Positions 46,289 to 53,696 of a DNA stretch of 53,696 nt are shown here, piece by piece. Made by a program: the position numbers and the translations under genes. Position 1 is the stretch's first letter; the number at the start of each line of letters is the position of its first letter. The notes under the pieces are model-generated. The model had not been told where the DNA came from, did no database searches, and was given only the letters and a program-made list of their open reading frames with translations. The DNA is from Mesostigma viride. Lineage: Eukaryota; Streptophyta; Mesostigmatophyceae; Mesostigmatales; Mesostigmataceae. The stretch covers positions 1 to 53,696 of the forward strand of contig RPFO01002024.1 in NCBI GenBank assembly GCA_009746045.1, read 5' to 3'.

Positions 46289-49200
46289 CTAGTGCCGTGG
46301 CTGACCCAGCGACATATTGTTCATTTGGTGCCTAAGAAGAGTATACTGTGCCTTGGCGGAGCTATAGAGCTTGGTAAGAGCATCCGAGCAATTCTGGTCG
46401 CCTGCCACGTGCTCGGTATGGAGCGCATCAGAAAATTCCTTCACCCGGAGGAAGTCAAGGTCTCTCGTGCGAGCGTAGGGGTTCTCAATGAAGTCCACCA
46501 GCGCTTGGCTGTCGGTGCGCATGACGCGATCGATGCGTGTGGTGAGACCGCCCAGCTTGAGGATCCAGCAGAGTAGCGCGTGGAAATACGCGAGCTCACT
46601 TGCAGCCTCGCAATACGCACGCGCCTCGGCGGTGTCCGACCCCACATACACACGGCGGTGTAGACGTGAGAACCACGCAAAGATGGAGGATGGCGCAGAT
46701 TGGTCAGCGTTTGAGATATAGCTAACAGCCGCACACCTACCACGCATCTTGGTGAGCACCCGCGCATCCAAAGAACTGTCACAATAAGCCCCTAGCTCGA
46801 TGGGCTTGTCCCAGTCAACACCCTGCAGGACCAACCCCGGTGAGGCCTGCACATACTCAGCTACAACCGGGCGGGCCAACAAGCAGAGAACATCGTCTGT
46901 CAACCGACTAAGGACAGCCAAGTCAGGGCTCGTGGTACACGCAAGCCAATTGAGTTTGCCACGCAGCGCACCACACTCAGAGGGAAGGATAGGCCCAGTG
47001 CGGGCCATGACCTCCTTGACCAGGTCGGGGACATAGCTACCCTTAGGATGCAGCAACATGACCCACTGCCCTTGCTCATCGTGATCGAGAATAGTGTCCA
47101 TGCCCATGAAGGGCACGATCTTGCCCGGCTCCCTAAAGACGAGCTTGCCCACAGGGTACACTGAGTGCACGAGCGAATGGAACCACACAATCCACTCCCG
47201 TGGCCCCAGGCAGTCACAGTCATCGGCATGCACGAAAACAAACACGAGCTCCCCCTTCCAGACACCAACAAACAAGGAGGGGTCCAGGTCGCTGTACATC
47301 ATGCGTGCGCGGTTAAGTAGAAGGCGCTCTAAACTCTTGCGCCACGCCCGCGGCCCGGCCACGGTCCCATCCACAGCCTTCACCAACCTCATGAACTTCT
47401 TGCCCACAATAGGTTCCCACATCTTGGGTGTCCTAACATACAGCGGTGTGGTGCCCTCCCACAATTTAGCCGTCTCATCTGAATCCCCGTTAAGGAAGGC
47501 CTTAGAAAAATCCAGCACCGCGGAGCCATGCGGCAAGCCTTTGTTGAGGCGCCCGAGATGAAAGCACACTAACAATCGCCAAGTGTCTTTATTTAAGCCC
47601 GGGGCAGTCAGGGCTGAGGAGGGCAGGTCAGAAGATCCAGAAAATTCTAGCACCACAGGTCTAGCAAACTCTACTTTCCTGTCAGTGCCGGGAACCGGCT
47701 TCATCTGGAAGGTCCATTTGAAACGAAGCAACCGGCCATCCCTTGGGACTAGGTCCACTGGCTCCACACAACCCAGTCCTAACCATCGTTCCCCTGCAGC
47801 CAGCATAGCCCCTTGGGTATTGTCTAGCCCTTCCTCGGTTGAGACGTGCCTGGCAACATCATGGAAGGACATGGGGCTTTCAGTGGCAACATCGTGGAAG
47901 CTAATCCCCAAGCTGTCAGGGGTGAGGGCTTTAGGGGTGAGAAGATCGCGGGCAGGAGGCAATTCAGAATCCTTGTACTCTACCCCTTTCATGGCAGCCA
48001 CCATAGGCAATGAGAGACCCCGAGCAGCGACATCGAGGGAAAAATTATTCAATCGCATGCAGCCAAACCCCGCTCGGGACAGCTGTGTGCTGCTCACTGT
48101 AACCCCGGGTAGCGTCAAGAACGGCTGTCCTAATAAGGCGGGCCCATCATACCCCTCTACCACACACATGGGCGTGTCTGCGCCGAGGATGGTTAAGGGA
48201 AATTCCCCCAGGACCTTGTAGGACCCTGACCTAGCAAAATCAGTGACCTGAGTCCAATGAGAGGGCAGCAAAGGAAAGTCTACACAGTTGGCCCCGATAA
48301 TAGAGACCTGGGCCTGGGTATCAATGAGGAGCCCACAATTCAGCGCCCTAGAGGTTAACAAGGAAGAGATGACTGCAGTGCTCGGGCCCAGCTGAGGGGG
48401 TACGCCTGCAGTCTGTGGTGGGCGGCGAAGGGAGCCTAACCCCATGTTATTGTCCCGGCGCAGCCCTAGAACAATCTTGCTGAGCAACCCACCACCCCGG
48501 CGAGGCTGACTAACGGCAGCCGGACCCTGGCTAACGGCAGGGGTAATGCCCTCCCTACTACCCTCGCGCAGGTCAGCAGGGGGCTCGCGAGCTAAGCTCT
48601 GCACATCTGCAGCAAGTGCCACCAGATCACCGTCCTCCTCAACATGCTCATCGTCCTCTACCTCCCGAGCTTCGGCAGACATTTGCATAGGGTCAGAGGC
48701 AGGCATGGGTAAAAGAGGGGCAATCACGTCACCTGGTGGAGGCCGCAAGAAGTTGTCCGCGTCCTCGTAGTAGTGCAGAAGGCGCTCCCACGCACTTGTG
48801 TTCGGTTGATAGTGCTTGAGCTTGCTCCACGGGATGTGGTATTGCTTGTCCTGCAAGGAAACAACGGCCTTGCGCACACTCCCATCCACGGACACTACCG
48901 TGGCTGGACCATTCCACTGTCCCCTCTTTCCAAAGGGGCCCTCTTTATGCACCCAAACCAGGTCTCCTACACTATAGGCGGTAACCGGCCTACGTGTATC
49001 CCTTCGTACCAGGTTGGCAAATCTACCCTGCAAATGGCGTGCCCACTCCTCTTCTATCTCTGGTGGGTAGTGGCCGTGCTGCAATCCCTCAGCTGTTATC
49101 ACCACATTGCGAGAAGGAATGGACAACAACACACGCCGATTAAGGCATGCACAAATCCGCAACGCCCACATGAGGCGGGCTGCGTATGCTGAAAGGGATG

Positions 49201-49762
49201 CATCACCTTGTCTCCGTGCAGCTTGCTTGAATTCTTGCACGGCACGCTCCACTATACCCTGACCAGTGTGGTCCTCACGCCCAACTGTCTTGAGGCATTC
49301 AAATCCAGGCTGGCCCTCTAGACACGCGAACTGCCTGTCCATCTGTATTGACTCGAGTGGTGAGAAAAAGGACGAAGAGACATCAATGGCTTCTGCCAGG
49401 TCGGCGGCTTCCATATGACGCAAAGGAACTACAGCTACGTTGTGAGCATATCTATCTATTGCAATAAAGTATGGCATGTGTGCCCAGAACAGCACATCAC
49501 CTACGATTTCACCCTTTCTCGCAGGTGGATGCTTTACATGGTGGCGAGGAGGCTTGGGGCCCGACGATTGACATTGTGGACAATTTTCGTAACACTCACG
49601 ACATGCTTCCAGCATTGGCGCCCCACCAAAAGCCCTAGCAAACTTGTAAGCGTTTGTTCCATGGCCAAAGAAGATGTGAAACCGAGACGCACAGGCATAC
49701 TTGAAAATTGGATCTGTATTGATCAAGTTTGATATTGCCTTAACATCCGCAGCATCGGCCAT
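46289..49762 (-). mobile_element. pol: LTR-type retrotransposon polyprotein, order INT-PR-RT-RH
   Basis: A single open frame of 1157 residues. Integrase: zinc-binding H...H...CxxC (HIFFGH at about 29-34; CRECYENCPQC at about 53-63), catalytic Asp near VGDVLFW, Asp in SIQMDRQFA and Glu in GIVERAVQEFK, then the C-terminal GDLVWVHKEGPFGKRGQWNGP module. Retropepsin-like domain: GLLIDTQAQVSIIG near residue 478 with ALLGQPFL later. Reverse transcriptase: LDFSKAFLNGD and the FVHADDCD catalytic box near residue 847. RNase H at about 990-1140: AYCDSS, AEARAYCEA, RTDSQALVDF, GDQNCSDALTK. RT/RH are Copia (RVT_2) type. No gag, LTR or primer site is seen nearby, so it is incomplete or unusually built. Confidence 0.85.
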
Positions 49763-50460
49763 AAAACTGCCTACATCCCCTGCCAGCCGTTAAGAATGTA
49801 CTCCAGCACAAGTACATTTTGAGTTTTTCCAAGTTTCTTGTTTTTTGCTTGTTTCAAGTTCAGTTTTGCATAAAAAGTGTCCCCATAGCCCCTGGATCTC
49901 ATCTGGAGGTAGTTGAACTAGTATATGCTACAATATACTAGGTTGTACTATTTTCTACTACATTTATACTATAATGTACTAAATTGAACTACATATGAAC
50001 TAAATGTAACTGTGATTGATGCCCCTGTAACGTCTCCCAATGCTCAATAACAGGTCTGGCCACCATTGGTGACCTCCTAGAGCCATTCACAGCTGCATTT
50101 CGTGGATCACCGCACAAAAAAAAAATGTTTTACTTAGCCTTATCAACATGGGAATGAGGGCTTTGGTGTGCAAACATGCATGTGTGCTAAAAATTGGACA
50201 TTCTGACACTGCGCGAGAGTCTGGTAATACTTAAGCACTTCAGGTCATGATCGAAGTATAGAATGAACTGATGCAAGCAATCAAGCATTATGCAAGGAAT
50301 GGAATGCTGCAATGAATTTTAGCAGTAATACTTGCAACTAGGGAACACACGATAAAGTCACGAATCTGACATGCATTGTGCCGTCATGGCACATGCATGA
50401 ACATGTACACGAACAGAGGATCACGCGGACGCCCACGTGCACGCGCATGGCAATCCCCAT
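49763..50460. other. AT-rich gene-free host-type DNA
   Basis: About 700 bp with no believable ORF. It contains a TAGTA/GTACTA-rich patch (about 49915-50000, many short palindromic words such as ACTAGTATATGCTA) and an A10 run at 50116-50125. Nothing recognisable as a promoter, tRNA or retroelement end could be fixed. Confidence 0.5.
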
Positions 50461-50692
50461 GCCCCCCCCCCCCCCCCCCACAAGCCCCAACTCCAAACAT
50501 TGCACCAATGACCCACCCACCCAAACCCAACCCCAGCCCCCCGCCCCCGCCCCCGCCCCCGCCCCGCCCCGCCCCCCCCCGCCCCCGCCCCCGCCCCCCC
50601 CCGCCCCCCCCGCCCCCGCCCCCGCCCCCGCCCCCGCCCCCGCCCCCGCCCCCGCCCATGCCCATGCCCCTGCCCCCGCACCCGCCCATTCT
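50461..50692. repeat. C-rich tract: poly-C and CCCCCG-type repeats
   Basis: A C18-19 run is followed by irregular CCCCCG / CCCCG repeats, with CCCATG at 50654-50667. One strand is almost pure pyrimidine plus G. Long ORFs through it are by-products of the repeat. Confidence 0.9.
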
Positions 50693-50908
50693 CACCCACG
50701 CCCACGCCCACGCCCACGCCCACGCCCACGCCCACGCCCACGCCCACGCCCATGCCCACGCCCACGCCCACGCCCACGCCCACGCCCACGCCCACGCCCA
50801 CGCCCACGCCCACGCCCACGCCCACGCCCACGCCCACGCCCACGCCCACGCCCACGCCCACGCCCACGCCCACGCCCACGCCCACGCCCACGCCCACGCC
50901 CACGCCCA
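50693..50908. repeat. First (CCCACG)n minisatellite block
   Basis: About 35 near-perfect CCCACG hexamers (one CCCATG at 50750). Bounded by a CCACCCTAGCCTCACCCCTA flank at 50906-50925 that recurs at the end of the second block. Confidence 0.95.
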
Positions 50909-51012
50909 CCCTAGCCTCACCCCTACTCCAAGCCACAATTATACCCAAAGCCACAGCCAGAAGTAGAGCGCAGCTGCAACAATAGCAGACGTAGCTGAGA
51001 CACACACCTACC
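50909..51012. repeat. Spacer unit between hexamer blocks, copy 1
   Basis: About 105 bp of non-hexamer sequence (CTAGCCTCACCCCTACTCCA ... CACACACCTACCCACG). A diverged copy follows the second hexamer block at about 51786-51895. Together they define a composite repeat: spacer plus hexamer array. Confidence 0.8.
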
Positions 51013-51785
51013 CACGCCAACGCCCACGCCCACGCCCACGCCACGCCCACGCCCACGCCCACGCCCACGCCCACGCCCACGCCCACGCCCACGCCCACGC
51101 CCACGCCCACGCCCACGCCCACGCCCACGCCCACGCCCACGCCCACGCCCACGCCCACGCCCACGCCCACGCCCACGCCCACGCCCACGCCCACGCCCAC
51201 GCCCACGCCCACGCCCACTCCAACGCCCACTCCCACGCCCACGCCCACGCGCACGCGCACGCCCACGCCCACGCCCACGCCCACGCCCACGCCCACGCCC
51301 ACGCCCACGCCCACGCCCACGCCCACGCCCACGCCCACGCCCACGCCCACGCCCACGCCCACGCCCACGCCCACGCCCACGCCCACGCCCACGCCCACGC
51401 CCACGCCCACGCCCACGCCCACGCCCACGCCCACACCCACACCCACACCCACGCCCACGCCCACGCCCACGCCCACGCCCACGCCCACACCCACGCCCAC
51501 GCCCACGCCCACACCCACACCCACGCCCACGCCCACGCCCACGCCCACGCCCACGCCCACGCCCACGCCCACCCACGCCCACGCCCACGCCCACGCCCAC
51601 GCCCACGCCCACGCCCACGCCCACGCCCACGCCCACGCCCACGCCCACGCCCACGCCCACGCCCACGCCCACGCCCACGCCCACGCCCACACCCACGCCC
51701 ACGCCCACGCCCACGCCCACGCCCACGCCCGCGCCCATGCCCACGCTCACGCCCACGCCCACGCCCACGCCCGCGCCTGCGCCCA
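51013..51785. repeat. Second (CCCACG)n minisatellite block
   Basis: About 125 hexamers of CCCACG with scattered variants CCCACA, CCCACT, CGCACG, CCCGCG and CCCATG. Two single-register slips occur (near 51040 and 51570). The last ~60 bp before 51785 are most variable. Confidence 0.95.
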
Positions 51786-51895
51786 CCCTAGCCTCACCCC
51801 TACTCCAAGCCACAAATGCACCGTAAGCCACAGCCAGAAGTACAGCACAGCAGCGACAATTGCAGACTTAGCCCAGACACACACCTACCCACGTC
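51786..51895. repeat. Spacer unit, copy 2
   Basis: Diverged copy of 50909-51012. It shares the opening CTAGCCTCACCCCTACTCCA, a central GCCACAGCCAGAAGTA and the closing ACACACACCTACCCACG, and differs by substitutions between them. Confidence 0.8.
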
Positions 51896-52052
51896 AATGC
51901 CCCTGCCCAGAGACTCGCGGCCTCATCCCACCCCCCTGCACGAACAGTTCCCAAACAAAAGAAAAGGCAAACAAAAGGAACAAGAGTAGCAAGCTGCATT
52001 GCGAGCACATATGCCAGTTCTGGTGCACATGCCAGGCCGAAAGCAACTCATG

Positions 52053-52196
52053 ATTGCCCCTGCCCCTGCCCCTGCCCCTACCCCTGCCCCTGCCCCTGCC
52101 CCTGCCCCTGCCCCTGCCCCTGCCCCTGCCCCTGCCCCTGCCCCTGCCCCTGCCCCTGCCCCTGCCCCTGCCCCTGCCCCTGCTCCTGCCCCTGCC
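52053..52196. repeat. (GCCCCT)n hexamer array
   Basis: About 23 hexamers of GCCCCT with one CCCCTA variant near 52077-52084 and one GCTCCT near 52181. It encodes only Ala-Pro or Gly-Ala repeats and is not a gene. Confidence 0.95.
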
Positions 52197-52227
52197 ATCA
52201 CCATTCTAACCACCACACATTACGAAA

Positions 52228-52292
52228 AGCAAGAAGAAATTATAATAATAATAAGAAGAAATTATAAGAAGAAGAAATAATAATAATAAACA
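52228..52292. repeat. AT-rich trinucleotide patch (TAA/GAA)
   Basis: Alternating ATAATAATA and AGAAGAAG runs of about 65 bp. A simple-sequence tract without further meaning that I can see. Confidence 0.8.
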
Positions 52293-52700
52293 AGCACAAA
52301 GTTGACTGCACATGCGACTGTACCAGTAGGCACGTAGCAAATTTTAGCTGCAGCTTCAATTTCAACTTCATTGCAATTGCAAGTGTGACTGCATGTGTAA
52401 TTGCACTACCAATGCCTAATGCCCACTGCATGTGCCCAGTGCGAATGCAATTCAAAAGCAACATGCAATCGAAATTACAGCTGAAGCCGGCTATTAACAA
52501 AGATATTTAAAGCAGTTGTTAACTACAGAGACCCAATGAAAATGCAAATGCAATGAAAAAGCAACAGAAGTTGAAGCCACTGCCACTCTACCTGCCGACA
52601 GTAACACCACCGCCAGCACCCACTCATATCCCAACGACAAGGAAATAGAATTGCCCAAAGCCAGACATACATTGGGACGCATAAGCAAACGGCAACGCAA
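52293..52700. other. Gene-free host-type DNA
   Basis: No credible gene. The DNA is rich in GCAATTGCA, TGCATGTG and similar half-palindromic words; short ORFs here have unnatural composition. Confidence 0.5.
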
Positions 52701-52767
52701 GCGCACATGCAAATGTATACGCAAAGGCAAAGGCAAAGGCAAACGCAAACGCAAACGCAAACGCAAG
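52701..52767. repeat. Hexamer array (GGCAAA then CGCAAA)
   Basis: Around ten hexamers: AAAGGC units grading into AAACGC units (52720-52766). It is the third unrelated sequence with 6-bp periodicity in 2.3 kb. Confidence 0.85.
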
Positions 52768-53320
52768 CTTGTCATGTACCTACGCTTAACTGCAAACGCA
52801 AACTGTGCACGAAGCAAAAAGATTGGATGGCCAAGATCATGGCAAATACGAGGGCCGAAAACAATCCAACTTCATCTAAATGTCCGAAATCCTCACGACG
52901 TTTCGATGCGCGCTTGAATGTCGAAGGCCTGCGCCGATTATCGATCATAAGTCGAATGTGTAATTGTCGGCTTATGAGAACTGCTTTGCGACAGTATCAC
53001 GTCAGGCCGTTCCTGTGCAGCCATTTTCCCTGTGCAGCGGGTGGACAACGTTCACTTTCCGCATTATTCATGGCTATCGAAGTTAATTCTTACCGACCCC
53101 GGCTGCCATGGCCACTGGCCACGCATATCAAGTTCAGGTATTCCCGACCTGTAGCGCAGCAGATTTCTGTCGGAAGGCATCCTAAGCATCGTGATAAAAG
53201 AAATCCGAACAATAGACATTCATGCTGCATCTAAGGACATTATGGCATTTGTATATACTGCAAGTACATGTATCGACATTGCCGTGATTGCTAACCCCGA
53301 CTCACCATGAACAGGAACTT
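52768..53320. other. Gene-free host-type DNA
   Basis: No believable coding region; the 175-residue frame at 52707-53234 starts in the hexamer array, has no domain-like organisation and is not supported. I see no RNA gene. Confidence 0.5.
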
Positions 53321-53696
53321 TCCCTCTGCCTCCATGAAATGTACTTCGTGAAATGTACTGTAATACATATGATGTACTACGATGATAATCATCCCAGCAA
53401 AGCCATAGCACACCTTCCGTTTCGACCGCCATGTCGGCCACTAGTCCGGATAGCTCAATGTGCACCTGACCTTGACACTAATCGCACAAACAGCCACAAT
53501 TTTGCAAGCAAGAAGACATGGCTACCTCGGCATTTCATGAAATGTACTTCGTGAAATGCATTTCGTGAAATGTACTAAGGAACGTGATTGGCCGGCGTTC
53601 GCTCGCCAAATCTCGCAAAATGTACTAAGGCACGTGATTGGTCCCGCAAAATGTACTAAGGAACGTGATTGGCCGGCGAAGATTCTGTTTGCTGCA
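53321..53696. repeat. Cluster of short interspersed direct repeats
   Basis: Two word families recur. GAAATGTACTTCGTGAAATG and variants occur near 53335-53360 and 53538-53575. A ~27-bp unit, AAATGTACTAAGGAACGTGA continuing TTGGCCGGCG, starts at 53568, 53618 (one change, C for A, and a different end) and 53649, running to the window edge. It could be the end of a transposable element or a satellite. Confidence 0.75.

Noticed and set aside
45583-50460. Long terminal repeats of the retroelement
   Set aside because: I compared both flanks by eye and found no shared stretch; a computed self-alignment would settle it.
50693-51785. Telomere
   Set aside because: CCCACG is not a known telomere unit (no TTTAGGG- or TTAGGG-like repeats), and ordinary sequence follows on both sides.
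50376-51831. Several long open frames on both strands (up to 423 codons)
   Set aside because: They translate the hexamer and C-rich arrays into Ala-His, Val-Gly or Arg-Gly repeats. A six-base unit without stops is open in several frames; there is no non-repetitive domain.
53560-53696. CRISPR array
   Set aside because: Only three units with unequal spacing, no uniform spacers and no cas genes, in eukaryote-like DNA.

Overview
The window looks like a piece of an endogenous (integrated) or host-associated large DNA virus of the phylum Nucleocytoviricota, ending in AT-richer eukaryotic, probably algal, DNA. The viral evidence is a dense set of hallmark genes: four paralogous double-jelly-roll major capsid proteins (MCPs), an A32-type packaging ATPase, a VLTF3-type late transcription factor and PCNA. 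They lie in a GC-rich, tightly packed, intronless layout with 2-60 bp spacers that are AT-rich. No DNA polymerase, primase-helicase, RNA polymerase or mRNA-capping gene is seen, so this is only part of a genome. The exact family cannot be assigned from the sequence alone.

Layout. (1) 31-8530 is a second copy of 29239-37745, in the same orientation and displaced by 29,215 bp. Its first ~4.6 kb is full of single-base indels that break every gene. The remaining ~3.9 kb is identical to the other copy except for one base that I could find. (2) 8530/8531 is a junction that cuts a transposase-like gene on the left and a fibre-like gene on the right. (3) 8531-29115 is the unique core: LamG-like fibre gene, VLTF3, PCNA, a LysM protein, the four MCPs, the A32 ATPase, a JAMM-type metalloprotease and several membrane or helical proteins. 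(4) 29116-37745 is the clean copy of the repeated block: a zinc-finger protein, two paralogous basic-tailed proteins, an acidic protein, a membrane-anchored protein, several small genes, a PIN/NYN-like protein and a very large IS630/Tc1-type transposase. (5) 37746-45582 completes the transposase and adds membrane proteins and a 1093-residue fibre with beta-repeats and lectin-like domains. (6) From about 45590 the DNA changes character: no compact genes, lower GC, one long retrotransposon polyprotein (46289-49762, minus), then large hexamer minisatellites (50461-52196) and other short repeats. This is the presumed host flank.

How the parts fit. The core is a virion-building module: capsid shell (MCPs), genome packaging (A32), late gene expression (VLTF3), a sliding clamp (PCNA) and host-contact proteins (LamG-like lectins, LysM, fibres). 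The most striking gene is MCP3 (21136-24261). About 600 residues are inserted in a capsid surface-loop position; they look like lectin domains, one nested inside another, and resemble those in the fibre gene at 42301-45582. The transposase-like gene is embedded among viral genes without visible inverted repeats, and could be the enzyme that integrates the virus.

Caveat on quality. Several genes (MCP1, MCP2, the transposase twice, and those at 10348, 15457 and 35573) are each interrupted by what looks like a single missing base, mostly in a short G or C run. This pattern suggests undercalled homopolymers in long reads rather than decay. The noisy first 4.6 kb looks like an unpolished contig end. 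Compact promoters recur: a TATAC/TATAG core a few bases upstream of many start codons, in some cases with an upstream T-tract ending in CTCG or CTGG.
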